Made by a program: the position numbers and the translations under genes | Notes under the pieces: model-generated | Databases searched by the model: none | Seen by the model: the letters and a program-made list of their open reading frames with translations, nothing else | What the model was told of the DNA's origin: nothing | Source: Vannielia litorea | GTDB taxonomy: Bacteria > Pseudomonadota > Alphaproteobacteria > Rhodobacterales > Rhodobacteraceae | DNA: 64,000 bases | Direction of reading: 5' to 3' | NCBI RefSeq assembly: GCF_018424695.1 | Contig: NZ_QTNQ01000006.1 | Coordinates: 1 to 64,000 of the forward strand | In this document: positions 27,652 through 36,316 of the stretch, piece after piece | How the letters are laid out: each line of letters begins with the position of its first letter | Position numbering within the stretch: the first letter of the stretch is position 1

Positions 27652-28221
27652 TCAGAGCGACTCCACGTCGAGCCCCACGGTGATCGCCCCGATGGGCGCG
27701 CCCGTGGCCGGATCAACGATCGTCATGGAGACCTGGCCCTGGTAGGTTTGCGAGCTTTCGTCGAACTCGATTTCGCTGACGAAGGTGGCGTCGGGGCCGA
27801 CGGAGTAGGTCTTGCTGTGCTTTTCTTCGTCGCCTTGCCACATGTCGCTGGTGACATCGGAGGCGGCGACGTTGAGGCCGTGGCTGTCGGTCACGAAGGC
27901 CTCCGAGATCAGCCCGCCCGAGGCCGCGGCCTGCTTGCGCAGGAACTCGGCCGCGGCGTTCTGCATCACCGGGTCGATGGTAGGGCCGGACCCGCCCCCG
28001 GCCTCGGCGCGCCAGGCCTTGTCCATCGCGTCGATATCGGCCTGGGTCAGACCGGCGCGCTCGGCGTTGGCGGCCATGATGGCGGCCACGATCACCTCAT
28101 CCGACGCCCAGTTGGCGATGCTGGCCGAGAGATAATCTGTCATTGCGGCCTGGTAATCCTGCGCGCTGGCGGGAAGGGCGAGCGCCGCGAGGGCGGCGGC
28201 GAAAAGGGTGTGCTTTATCAT
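27652..28221 (-). CDS. Exported protein with a probable Cache/PDC-like sensor domain
   Basis: The protein has 189 aa with a clear signal peptide (MIKHTLFAAALAALALPASA, cleaved near residue 20). A helical region is followed by SEAFVTDSHGLNVAASD, TYSVGPDATFVSEIEFD and GAPIGAITVGLDVESL, shortened here; the alternating strands and the closing IGAITVGLD are typical of PDC/Cache ligand-binding folds. It has no kinase or methyl-accepting part, so it would be a free periplasmic binding protein. It is transcribed toward the transglutaminase operon but about 170 bp separates them. Confidence 0.7.
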   Translation of the reverse strand: MIKHTLFAAALAALALPASAQDYQAAMTDYLSASIANWASDEVIVAAIMAANAERAGLTQADIDAMDKAWRAEAGGGSGPTIDPVMQNAAAEFLRKQAAASGGLISEAFVTDSHGLNVAASDVTSDMWQGDEEKHSKTYSVGPDATFVSEIEFDESSQTYQGQVSMTIVDPATGAPIGAITVGLDVESL

Positions 28222-28530
28222 GGGGTCTCCGATGTGGTCGTCTGCTCAATCCAGAAAAGCGGCAGCCGTGGCTCCGCCATGGGCGCGGAGGCTAGGGCGA
28301 GTTCGTTAAGACCCGGTTGAGGGCGGACCGGCCCGGGGCGGCATTTTGCTAAAATTGTTACCGAGCCCCTGCATGACCGTGCGCCGCTTTCTTCGGCGTA
28401 GCTCTCAGAAACCGCCCAAACTTTAGGCGGACAACTCCCGCGTGTTGGCTGGGGCGCGGCGGGCGTTCTCCCCAGCGGCGCGCCGTGCCTATGTCGGCCC
28501 GCTCAACACCTGAAACGGAGGCTATCGCCC
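28222..28530. promoter_or_regulatory. Divergent intergenic region with a small hairpin
   Basis: These 309 bp separate the minus-strand exported protein from the plus-strand ABC operon and must hold both promoters. A CCGCC/GGCGG hairpin lies at 28412-28430. I looked for thiamine and other riboswitch cores because of the NMT1/THI5-like protein downstream and saw none. No gene is supported. Confidence 0.45.
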
Positions 28531-29556
28531 GTGTTCATTCGTTCCCTTCTCGGCGCCGGGGCCCTCGTGGCCGCCGCGCTGACCGCCACCGACACCGCCC
28601 GCGCAGAGAGCCACGCCATGGCGCTGCCCTTCGCGCTCGACTGGAAGTTCGAAGGCCCCTCGGCCCCCTATTTTGCCGCCATCGACAATGGCCACTTCGC
28701 GGAAAACGGCCTGACGGTCGAAATCACCGCTGGCTCCGGCTCGCTGGACGCGATCCCGAAGGTGGCCACCGGTGCCTTTCCGGTGGGCTTTGCCGATATC
28801 AACAGCCTCATCAAGTTTCTCGACCAGAACCCCGGCGCCCCGGTGACGGCAGTGATGATGATCTACGACAAGCCGCCCTTCGCGGTGATCGGGCGCAAAT
28901 CGCTCGGCGTGGAGGCCCCGAAAGACCTCGAAGGCAAGGTGCTAGGCGCGCCGCCGCCCGATGGTGCCTGGGCGCAGTTCCCGATCTTTGCCGCCGAGAA
29001 CGGGCTCGACATGGCCGCGATCACGGTGGAGCCCGTGGGCTTTCCGACCCGCGAGCCGATGCTGGCCGAGGGCAACGTGGCCGCGATCACCGGCTTCTCG
29101 TTCAGCTCCTACCTGAACCTCGTGCGGCTCGGGATCGAAGAGGAGGATATCTCGACAATCCTAATGGCTGATTACGGGGTGGACCTTTACGGGAATGCCA
29201 TCATCGTCAACACCGATTGGGCCGCCGAAAACGGCGACGCGCTGAAGGGCTTCCTCGCCGCCATCGCCGCGGGCTGGAAAGACGCGATTGCAGATCCGGC
29301 AGCCGCGACCGCAAGCCTGATGGAGCGCAACCCGGCGGCCGATGCCGAGCTGGAACAGCGCCGGTTGCAGCTTTCGATCGACGCCAACGTGGCGACCGAC
29401 TACGCGATGGAAAGCGGCTTTGGCACCATCGACGAAGACCGGCTGGCCAGCTCGGTGGAGCAGATCAAGAGCACCTATGAGTTCGTGAACGCGCCCGATG
29501 TGTCGCTCTATTTCACCGAAGAGTTTCTGCCCGAGGGTGGGTTTGCGCTGAAGTGA
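28531..29556 (+). CDS. ABC transporter substrate-binding protein, SsuA/NMT1 type
   Basis: The protein has 341 aa with a signal peptide of about 26 residues ending TARAES. The mature part fits the NMT1/THI5-SsuA fold: LDWKFEGPSAPYFAAIDNG shortened to LDWKFEG and PYFAAIDNGHF, then SLDAIPKVATGAF. It captures a small organic anion or amine in the periplasm and hands it to the permease at 30397. The ligand (sulfonate, pyrimidine precursor or other) cannot be told from sequence. Start GTG 28531 has ACGGAGG about 11 bases upstream. Confidence 0.88.
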   Translation: MFIRSLLGAGALVAAALTATDTARAESHAMALPFALDWKFEGPSAPYFAAIDNGHFAENGLTVEITAGSGSLDAIPKVATGAFPVGFADINSLIKFLDQNPGAPVTAVMMIYDKPPFAVIGRKSLGVEAPKDLEGKVLGAPPPDGAWAQFPIFAAENGLDMAAITVEPVGFPTREPMLAEGNVAAITGFSFSSYLNLVRLGIEEEDISTILMADYGVDLYGNAIIVNTDWAAENGDALKGFLAAIAAGWKDAIADPAAATASLMERNPAADAELEQRRLQLSIDANVATDYAMESGFGTIDEDRLASSVEQIKSTYEFVNAPDVSLYFTEEFLPEGGFALK

Positions 29557-29605
29557 CAAGGGACCGTGGTGGTGGGCGGATTGCCCACCCTGCGGGCCCG
29601 GCTGC

Positions 29606-30400
29606 ATGACCAACCTCATTGAAATCAAGGGCGTGCGCCACGCCTACCAGACGCCAAGCGGGCCGTTGCCGGTGCTTGACGGGTTGGATGTGGCGGTGCC
29701 CGAGGGCGGCTTTGTCGCCGTGGTGGGGCCATCGGGCTGCGGGAAATCGACCCTCACCCGGCTTGTCGCCGGGTTGATCAAGCCTGATGAGGGCGAGGTT
29801 TGGCTGCACGGGGAGAAGGTGAAAGGGCCGCGCTCGACGGTGGGCATGGCGTTTCAGAACCCGGTGCTGCTGGAGTGGCGCTCGATCCTGAAGAACGTGA
29901 TGTTGCCGCTGGAGATTGTGCCGACGAAGATGAGCCGGAAGGCGCAGGAAGAGCGGGCGCGCTACCTGCTGGGGCTGGTGGGCCTTGAAGGGTTCGAGGA
30001 CAAGCGGCCGAGCGAACTTTCGGGCGGGATGCGGCAACGCGCCAGCCTGTGCCGTGCCCTTGTTCACAAGCCTGAAGTGCTGATTTTGGACGAGCCTTTC
30101 GGGGCGCTGGATGCCTTCACCCGCGAAGACTTGTGGCAGACCATGCAGAAGGTGAAGGAGGCGGAGCCGTTTACCGGCGTGCTCATCACTCATGACCTGC
30201 GGGAGAGCATCTACCTGGCCGATCAGGTGGTGGTGCTTTCGGGGCGGCCGGCGCGGACGCAGTATGTGCTGGATGTGCCTGACAGGGGCCATGACATCGA
30301 GCAGCTTTACACCCCGGAGTCGGCGGAGATGCTGGCCATTCTGCGGCACCAGATCGAGGTGGCGCAGGGCCGTGCGCCGGTTGAGGAGGGGGTGGCATGA
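29606..30400 (+). CDS. ABC transporter ATP-binding protein, SsuB/TauB type
   Basis: The protein has 264 aa with Walker A GPSGCGKST, Q-loop AFQNPVLLEW, signature LSGGMRQRA, Walker B VLILDEPFGALD and switch His in LITHDLRES. It drives import by the partner permease, whose start overlaps its stop as ATGA. It lies 49 bp after the binding-protein gene. Confidence 0.93.
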   Translation: MTNLIEIKGVRHAYQTPSGPLPVLDGLDVAVPEGGFVAVVGPSGCGKSTLTRLVAGLIKPDEGEVWLHGEKVKGPRSTVGMAFQNPVLLEWRSILKNVMLPLEIVPTKMSRKAQEERARYLLGLVGLEGFEDKRPSELSGGMRQRASLCRALVHKPEVLILDEPFGALDAFTREDLWQTMQKVKEAEPFTGVLITHDLRESIYLADQVVVLSGRPARTQYVLDVPDRGHDIEQLYTPESAEMLAILRHQIEVAQGRAPVEEGVA

Positions 30401-31164
30401 GCCCGAGATTGCGCAAGATTGCGGTGCCGCTTGCGGCCGTGGTGATCTTCCTCATCTTTTGGGAATTTCTTGTTTGGGCAATGGGTTGGCCGAACTACAA
30501 GATGGCCTCCCCGTCTGACCTGGTGCCTGCCTACACCCGCTACTGGGAGCTGTTCCTGGTGATGGGCTGGCAAACGCTTTGGCGCACCGTTGTTGGGCTG
30601 ATCCTGGCGATCATTGTGGGCGTGGCCATCGGCATGGTGATGGGCTTTTCGCGCGTCATGCGAGAGGCGCTTTATCCGCTGCTGGTGGGCTTCAACGCGA
30701 TTCCCAAGGCAACGGTGGTGCCCATCGTGGCGCTGATGTTCGTGGGCGCGCATGACTTCAACACGGTGCTGATTGCCTTTATGATCAGTTTCTTCCCGAT
30801 TGCGGTTAGCATAAGCATCGGCCTGAGCACACTGGAGCCGGAATATCGTGATATTCTAAGGGCTTTGGGGGCATCGCAGAGCACGATTTTCTGGAAGATC
30901 GCGCTGCCGAAGACGCTGCCGGAGTTTTTTGGCGCGCTGAAGGTGGCGGTGACGCTGGCCTTCATCGGGACCAACCTGATGGAGATCGTCTCGCCTCATG
31001 GCAGAGGCCTCGGCGCGCTCTTCGACAGTGGCAAGACGAACTCGGACTATCCGCTGATGTTTGCGGTGCTGATCGCCCTCGCCGCCCTCGGAATCCTGCT
31101 CTACTACATCGTGGTCTGGCTGGAGAGCATCTTTGCCGGATGGGCGGAGCGTGCGCCGGGGTAA
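30397..31164 (+). CDS. ABC transporter permease, SsuC type
   Basis: The protein has 255 aa with about six membrane helices and the EAA loop seen around DILRALGASQSTIFWKIALP, shortened to LRALGASQ and IFWKIALP. It forms the membrane pore for the importer and completes the three-gene operon. Confidence 0.92.
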   Translation: MSPRLRKIAVPLAAVVIFLIFWEFLVWAMGWPNYKMASPSDLVPAYTRYWELFLVMGWQTLWRTVVGLILAIIVGVAIGMVMGFSRVMREALYPLLVGFNAIPKATVVPIVALMFVGAHDFNTVLIAFMISFFPIAVSISIGLSTLEPEYRDILRALGASQSTIFWKIALPKTLPEFFGALKVAVTLAFIGTNLMEIVSPHGRGLGALFDSGKTNSDYPLMFAVLIALAALGILLYYIVVWLESIFAGWAERAPG

Positions 31165-31196
31165 GGAAGTGCCGTTAACCGCGAAAAGCGGAGGGG

Positions 31197-31232
31197 CACA
31201 ACCCATGCACTGGCGATACACAACCCATGCAC
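31197..31232. repeat. 14-bp direct repeat pair
   Basis: CACAACCCATGCAC occurs at 31197-31210 and again at 31219-31232, 22 bp apart, right after the permease gene. It may be part of a dispersed intergenic element or a protein-binding site. Function unknown. Confidence 0.6.
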
Positions 31233-31300
31233 ATGTCGGATGACATGGCGGGCATTAACTAATGGACCGTGCGGTGGGACTTCTGGATTGGTTACCGGGA

Positions 31301-31327
31301 GATCCTCGGATCAAGTCCGAGGATGAC
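31301..31327. repeat. Palindromic intergenic repeat
   Basis: TCCTCGGA and TCCGAGGA form an 8-bp perfect inverted repeat around TCAAG (31303-31323). Palindromes built on this sequence are widely scattered between genes in alphaproteobacteria. Here it lies between the convergent ABC permease and FadR genes and could act as a two-way terminator. Confidence 0.6.
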
Positions 31328-31357
31328 AGTGGCGCCGGGCGGGCTTGCGGAGGTCGG

Positions 31358-32116
31358 CTACCCCACCATGAACCTCTGGGCCATGACCGCCTCTTGCCCC
31401 TCCATCAGCTCGCGCGCGGTGGCCATGTGATCGACCATGATCTGCCGCGCCTCCCCGGCGTGGCCTGCGCGCAGGGCCTCGACGAGGCGGCTCTGGAAGG
31501 TGCGGCCCTTTTGCCAGAGTTCGATGTTGGGCGGCGCGTAGAGCTCGCGGTAGACCGTGAGGTCTGACAGCAGGGCGACCATGAAATCGATGCAGAAGCT
31601 CAGCAGAGGGTTGGGCGACTGGGCGGCGAGGATGGCGTGGAAGCGCAGGGAGGTCAGGTGCTGCTCGCGCTCTTCCTCGATGGTTTTCGACGGCTCGGCG
31701 TAGCTGTTGATGCAATCTTCCAGCTCTGCCAGCACCTCGGGTGGCAGCGTGCCTGCGAGGGAGGCGGCCAGCTCTGGCTCGAGCGCTTGCCGCAATTGGT
31801 AGATGTCACCGACGGTGAGATCCTTGAAATAGAAGTAATTGCCCAGCAGTGCCCGCGCCCGCTCGCGGCTGACTTCGTGGACGAAGACGCCGCCGCCCGG
31901 ACCGGTGCGGGTTTTCACCAGGCCTTGCGCCTCGAGGATGCGCATGGCCTCGCGGATGGTGCCCTTGGCCATGCCGAAGCGCGCGATCAGCTCGGCCTCG
32001 GCGGGCAGACGGTCGCCCGCCTTCAGGCCGTGCTCCACGACCCATGTCTTGATTGCCTCAGCGACCTGGACGGGGCGGCTGGCGCGGGCTTCAGAGGGGG
32101 TGGAAACAGGCGGCAA
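31358..32116 (-). CDS. FadR-subfamily GntR transcriptional regulator
   Basis: The protein has 252 aa. The winged helix (residues 18-85) has RLPAEAELIARFGMAKGTIREAMRILEAQGLV, seen as LPAEAELIARFGM and TIREAMRIL. The FCD ligand domain follows (LRQALEPELAA, RFHAILA, MVDHM). FCD domains bind small acids, often through metal-coordinating Asp and His. Start TTG 32116 lies inside the end of the preceding ABC gene (26-bp overlap), with GGGAGAAG about 7 bases upstream. As last gene of the peptide-importer operon it probably controls that operon, likely at the palindrome near 37975. Confidence 0.9.
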   Translation of the reverse strand: MPPVSTPSEARASRPVQVAEAIKTWVVEHGLKAGDRLPAEAELIARFGMAKGTIREAMRILEAQGLVKTRTGPGGGVFVHEVSRERARALLGNYFYFKDLTVGDIYQLRQALEPELAASLAGTLPPEVLAELEDCINSYAEPSKTIEEEREQHLTSLRFHAILAAQSPNPLLSFCIDFMVALLSDLTVYRELYAPPNIELWQKGRTFQSRLVEALRAGHAGEARQIMVDHMATARELMEGQEAVMAQRFMVG

Positions 32117-33107
32117 AGTGATCTTCTCCCATGGCCACTAACGGCGGCTCTTCCTTGCGGCATTCCTCTGTCACCCGGGGGCAGCGGCCCGCGAAGGGGC
32201 AGCCGGGGGGCGGGTTGAGCGGATCCGGCAACTCGGCGGCAGCGCTTTCGGGCGCGGTCAGCGGGCGGCCCACCACCGGGGCGGAGCCTGCGAGCAGCTT
32301 GGTATAGGGATGCTTGGGCGCGGAAAAGACGTTTTCGGCGCGGCCGATCTCTACCACCGAGCCGAAGTAGAGCACCATGATCCGGTCGGACACCGCCTCG
32401 ACCACGGCGAGGTCGTGGCTGATGAAGAGGTAGGTGAGGCCGAACTCGGCCTTGAGGCGGGCCATCAGGTTGAGGACTTGGGCCTGAACAGAGACATCCA
32501 AAGCCGAAACAGGCTCGTCGAGAATGATGATCTCGGGAGAGGCGGCGAGGGCGCGGGCGATGCCGATGCGCTGGGCCTGGCCGCCGGAGAACTCGTGGGG
32601 GTAGCGCTCCAGAAACTCCTCGCGAAGGTTCACCGAGGCGAAGATCTCGGAGATGCGGGCATCGCGCTGCGGCTTGTCCATCCCGTGGAGCAGCTTCAGG
32701 GGCGCTTCCATGATCTGGCGGATGGTTTTCCGCGGGTTTAGTGACGAAATCGGATCCTGAAACATGTACTGGATCAGCCGCCCGAAGGCCGCCGGGTCGG
32801 CGTTGTCGAGCGCTTTGCCAGCGATCTCGATATGGCCAGTGGTGGGCTCCAGCAAGCCCACCAGCATCCGCGCGAAGGTTGACTTGCCGCAGCCCGACTC
32901 CCCGACGATGCCCAGCGTCTCGCCCTCGGGCACCTCGAAGGACACGGGACGAACGGCGCGGACCCCGGCCTTGGCCTTCGAGAAGAGGCCGCCACCGATG
33001 GGGAAGGTCTTGGACAGGTTGTCGACCTTCAGGGCGAGCTTGCCGGCGGAGGGCGGCGCCTTGGCGGTTTGGTGATCGGGCGCTTTGGCGTCAAGTGCGT
33101 CGGTCAT
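32091..33107 (-). CDS. Oligopeptide/dipeptide ABC transporter ATP-binding protein (DppF/OppF type)
   Basis: The protein has 338 aa with Walker A GESGCGKST, signature FSGGQAQRIGIARAL, Walker B IIILDEPVSALD and the OppF C-terminal Cys-rich segment CPFAGRCP used for a cluster in some members. The start ATG 33107 overlaps the upstream fusion gene as ATGA; a longer open frame upstream is not used. Together with the ATPase domain of that fusion it forms the nucleotide-binding pair. Confidence 0.93.
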   Translation of the reverse strand: MTDALDAKAPDHQTAKAPPSAGKLALKVDNLSKTFPIGGGLFSKAKAGVRAVRPVSFEVPEGETLGIVGESGCGKSTFARMLVGLLEPTTGHIEIAGKALDNADPAAFGRLIQYMFQDPISSLNPRKTIRQIMEAPLKLLHGMDKPQRDARISEIFASVNLREEFLERYPHEFSGGQAQRIGIARALAASPEIIILDEPVSALDVSVQAQVLNLMARLKAEFGLTYLFISHDLAVVEAVSDRIMVLYFGSVVEIGRAENVFSAPKHPYTKLLAGSAPVVGRPLTAPESAAAELPDPLNPPPGCPFAGRCPRVTEECRKEEPPLVAMGEDHFAACFHPL

Positions 33108-34987
33108 GCGAGGGCCTCCTCGGGGTGGATGCAGCGGACGGTGCGCTTTTCGTTCCCTTCCAGCGCGATGTAGCCGACCTTGCACTCGGGCTGGCACTTG
33201 TCGCAGCGCGCGGCGAAGTGGCAGCCGGGGGGCAGGTCGTTGACCACTGGGGGCAGGCCGGGGATGGCGGCCAGCTCGCGCCGCCCGCCGCCCAGCTCGG
33301 GCACACAGGCGATGAGGCGCTTGGTGTAGGGGTGAGCGGGGGCGTCGAGCACCGCCTGCGTCGGCCCCTCTTCGACGATTCGCCCGGCATACATCACCGC
33401 CACCCGATCGCAGAGCTGGGCCACCACCCCGAAATCGTGGGTGATGAAGATGATCGCCAGCCCGCGCTCGCGGCGCAGATCGTTCAGCAGGGCGAGGATT
33501 TGCGCCTGAACGGTGACGTCGAGCGCGGTGGTCGGCTCGTCGGCGATGATGATGTCTGGCTCGTTGGCCAGCGACATGGCGATGCCGACGCGCTGGCGCA
33601 TGCCGCCCGACATTTCGTGCGGGTAGTTGCCGAGGCGAGACTCGGCGTTGGGGATGCGCACCTGCTTCATCAGCTCCAGCGCGCGGGCGCGGGCGGCGGA
33701 TTTGCTCACCCGGCTGTCATGCACGCGGATCGCCTCAACCAGCTGGTCGCCCACGGTGTAGAGCGGGTGCAGGGTGGAGAGCGGATCCTGGAAGATGTAG
33801 GCGATGCGGTTGCCGCGCACCGAGCGGAGCTTTTCGTACTTTGCGGCCAGCAGATCATCGCCCTCGAGCCGCACCGCGCCGCCGGTGATGACGCCGGGGG
33901 GCGAGGCGACGAGGCCGGTGACGGAGAGGGCGGTGACGGATTTGCCCGAGCCGCTCTCGCCGATGATGCCGAGACATTCGCCCGGTTTGACCGAGAGGGA
34001 CACCTTGCCGACCGCCTCGTAGATACGGTCGCCCACGTGGAACTGGGTTTCCAGCTCCTGAATATCGAGCAGGGCGGCGTTGGCGCTGGTGTCTTCTGCC
34101 GGGACGTTGCGATCTTTTGCAACATTGGTGACCGGCAGGGGGCGCGACAGGGCGCCGGAGCGCAGGCGCGGGTCGAGCGCATCGCGCACGCCGTCGCCCA
34201 GCAGGTTCACCGACATGACGATCAGGAAGATCATGATGCCGGGGATGATCGAGGTGTGCGGGTGGGTGGTGAAGTGGTCTTTCGCCTGGCCGAGCATGGA
34301 GCCGAGGTCGGAATCCGGCGGCTGGGAGCCGAGGCCAAGGAAGCTGAGGCCCGCCGTCTCCAGGATCATCCAGCCGACGGTGGTGGACATGGCGATGACG
34401 ATGACCGGCAGCACGTTGGGCAGCACCTCGGTGAGGATGATGCGGATGTGGCCCTTGCCCGCGAGCCGCGCGGCATCGACGAATTCGCGGTGCGAGAGGC
34501 CGACGGTGATGCCGCGGATGTTGCGGGCGAAGAAGGGGATGTTCACCGCCGCGACGGCGATGAGCGCGTTGATGAGACCGGTGCCAAGTGCTGCGACGAT
34601 GGCGAGCGCGAGGAGGATGTAGGGGAAGGCCATGAGCATGTCGATCAGGCGCATCAGGATGTTGTCGGTGCGTTTGCCGAAGTAGCCGGAGATGATGCCG
34701 ATGGCGGAGCCGAAGAAGGCGGCGAGGAAGGCGGCGATGGCGCCGACCATCAGCGAGGTGCGGGTGCCGTGCAGCAGGCGCGAAAGCTGGTCGCGCCCGA
34801 GGTGGTCGGCGCCCAGCAGGTAGCCCTCGGTGAAGGGGCGGGCGAAACGGTCGCCGGTGTTGGTGATGTTGGGGTCCTGCAGGGGCAGGACGGGCGTGAG
34901 GATGGCCAGCACGAGGATGATGGAGAGCACCACGGCCCCCATGGCGGCGAGGCGGTTGCGGAAGAGGAGCTTGAGGAAGGCGGTCAT
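33104..34987 (-). CDS. Peptide ABC transporter permease (DppC type) fused to ATP-binding protein (DppD type)
   Basis: The protein has 627 aa. Residues about 1-285 are a DppC-like permease with five to six helices and the loop [17 protein letters not shown]. Residues about 300-627 are a DppD-like ATPase: Walker [10 protein letters not shown], signature [13 protein letters not shown], Walker [13 protein letters not shown] and a Cys-rich end [10 protein letters not shown]. The frame is continuous with no stop or shift at the junction, so this is a true fusion, a known but less common arrangement. Confidence 0.93.
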   Translation of the reverse strand: MTAFLKLLFRNRLAAMGAVVLSIILVLAILTPVLPLQDPNITNTGDRFARPFTEGYLLGADHLGRDQLSRLLHGTRTSLMVGAIAAFLAAFFGSAIGIISGYFGKRTDNILMRLIDMLMAFPYILLALAIVAALGTGLINALIAVAAVNIPFFARNIRGITVGLSHREFVDAARLAGKGHIRIILTEVLPNVLPVIVIAMSTTVGWMILETAGLSFLGLGSQPPDSDLGSMLGQAKDHFTTHPHTSIIPGIMIFLIVMSVNLLGDGVRDALDPRLRSGALSRPLPVTNVAKDRNVPAEDTSANAALLDIQELETQFHVGDRIYEAVGKVSLSVKPGECLGIIGESGSGKSVTALSVTGLVASPPGVITGGAVRLEGDDLLAAKYEKLRSVRGNRIAYIFQDPLSTLHPLYTVGDQLVEAIRVHDSRVSKSAARARALELMKQVRIPNAESRLGNYPHEMSGGMRQRVGIAMSLANEPDIIIADEPTTALDVTVQAQILALLNDLRRERGLAIIFITHDFGVVAQLCDRVAVMYAGRIVEEGPTQAVLDAPAHPYTKRLIACVPELGGGRRELAAIPGLPPVVNDLPPGCHFAARCDKCQPECKVGYIALEGNEKRTVRCIHPEEALA

Positions 34988-35050
34988 GCGAGGCTCCTTG
35001 CCGGTGAAACGGGTGTGCCACGCCCGGATTCAAGCCGAAGGCGCCGGGCG

Positions 35051-35079
35051 AGCGCCGACCCGCCCCCCGGGGCGGCGCT
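35051..35079. repeat. GC-rich hairpin in the gap within the peptide-importer operon
   Basis: Within the 211-bp space between the two permease genes, AGCGCC...CGCCCC faces GGGGCG...GGCGCT around a short CC loop, giving a strong though slightly mismatched stem. It may stabilise the upstream mRNA or reduce read-through, or be a dispersed REP-like element. Confidence 0.45.
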
Positions 35080-35198
35080 TGGGTGGGTCTGGGGATGACC
35101 TCGGAGGGAAGATGAACTTGGCACCATAAAGCGCACCCGCACTGTCGTTGCAGCGCCACCCCGCGGGTCGGCGCACGCCCGGCTTTCGCTTGCGATAC

Positions 35199-36146
35199 TC
35201 ATGTCTTGATCCGTGGGTCGAGCAGGGCCTGGGCGACGTCGACCACGATGTTGAAGAGGACGTAGCAGGCGGCGACCACCACCACGCCGCCCTGCACCAG
35301 CAGCAAGTCACGCTGGGAGATGGCGTTGACCAGCATCTGCCCGATGCCGGGCCAGTCGAAGACCATTTCGATATAAACCGCGCCGGAGACCACGAAGCCG
35401 GCCTGGATGCCGAGGACGGGGATGATCGAGACCATGGCGGCCTTCAGCGCGTGGCCCATGATCACACGCCGCTCGCCAACTCCCTTGGCGCGGGCGGTGC
35501 GGATATAATCCTGCCGGAGCACCTCCAGCATGGCGGAGCGGGAGAGGCGGGCGATGACGCCGGTGGCGACCACGGCGAGTGCGGAGGCGGGGAGGACGAG
35601 GTGGTTGGCAAGGTCCGCCAGCCCGCCGCCGCCGTAGATGAGATACATCCCCGAGACCGGGAACATTCGCAGCTTAAGGGCGAAGAGGATAATGAGGATC
35701 ATGCCGAGGAAGAAGCTGGGGATGGAGATGCCGATGAGGACGGTGAAGGTGATGGCCTTGTCGGCGAGGCCGTATTGGCGGGCGGCGGAGACCACGCCGG
35801 CGAGGATGCCGAGGATCGAACAGAGCACGAAGGCCACCCCGGCGAGGATGAGGGTGTTGCCGAAGCGGCCCATCACCTCGTCGATCACCGGCTTGTTCTG
35901 CGAGTAGCTGCGGCCGAAATCGCCGGTGAGCATGTTGCCGAGCCAGATGAAGTAGCGCTGGACCAAGGGCTTATCGAGGCCGAGGTCGGCGTTGAGCTTG
36001 GCAACGTTCTCGGGAGTGGCGTAGGCACCGAGGATGGCCAGCGCAGGATCGCCCGGGATCATCGCCATGATGAAGAAGACGAGGACGGAGACGCCGATGA
36101 GCACAGGGATCGCGGCGACGAGGCGTTTGAGGATGTAGCTGCCCAT
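35199..36146 (-). CDS. Peptide ABC transporter permease (DppB type)
   Basis: The protein has 315 aa with six membrane helices; it opens YILKRLVAAIPVLIGVSVLVF (shown in part: ILKRLVAAIPVL) and has the EAA-type loop RTARAKGVGERRVI. It pairs with the permease half of the fusion protein. The gap to the next gene is unusually long for an operon of this kind and contains a hairpin. Confidence 0.93.
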   Translation of the reverse strand: MGSYILKRLVAAIPVLIGVSVLVFFIMAMIPGDPALAILGAYATPENVAKLNADLGLDKPLVQRYFIWLGNMLTGDFGRSYSQNKPVIDEVMGRFGNTLILAGVAFVLCSILGILAGVVSAARQYGLADKAITFTVLIGISIPSFFLGMILIILFALKLRMFPVSGMYLIYGGGGLADLANHLVLPASALAVVATGVIARLSRSAMLEVLRQDYIRTARAKGVGERRVIMGHALKAAMVSIIPVLGIQAGFVVSGAVYIEMVFDWPGIGQMLVNAISQRDLLLVQGGVVVVAACYVLFNIVVDVAQALLDPRIKT

Positions 36147-36173
36147 GGGTGGCTCCTGTCTGGCGTGGCTGCT

Positions 36174-36266
36174 CGTCCGTCCTTCGAGACGTCCTCGCGG
36201 CGGATGCGGCGGGCATTGGAGGACATGCCCGCCGCAGGGGGCGGCTCATCCGTCCTTCGAGACGTC
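36174..36266. repeat. Direct repeat of TCCGTCCTTCGAGACGTC in an intergenic gap
   Basis: The 18-bp sequence TCCGTCCTTCGAGACGTC occurs at 36176-36193 and 36249-36266. Its core CGTCCTTCGAGACG is itself a near palindrome. It lies between the binding-protein gene and the DppB permease gene and looks like a dispersed intergenic repeat, possibly setting the high binding protein to permease ratio. Confidence 0.6.
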
Positions 36267-36316
36267 TTCGCCGGGGCGAAGAGACGGACGAAGGCCGGGG
36301 ATGAGCCACCCGGTGG

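Noticed and set aside
25293..27683. 796-codon plus-strand frame
   Set aside because: Antisense to the transglutaminase-DUF2126 gene, without any domain of its own.
28222..28530. Possible thiamine riboswitch before the NMT1/THI5-like binding protein
   Set aside because: The conserved TPP core elements are not present; only a short hairpin is seen.
32741..35098. 785-codon plus-strand frame
   Set aside because: It lies opposite the two ABC ATPase/permease genes, whose motifs are unmistakable. Long antisense frames are common in GC-rich DNA.
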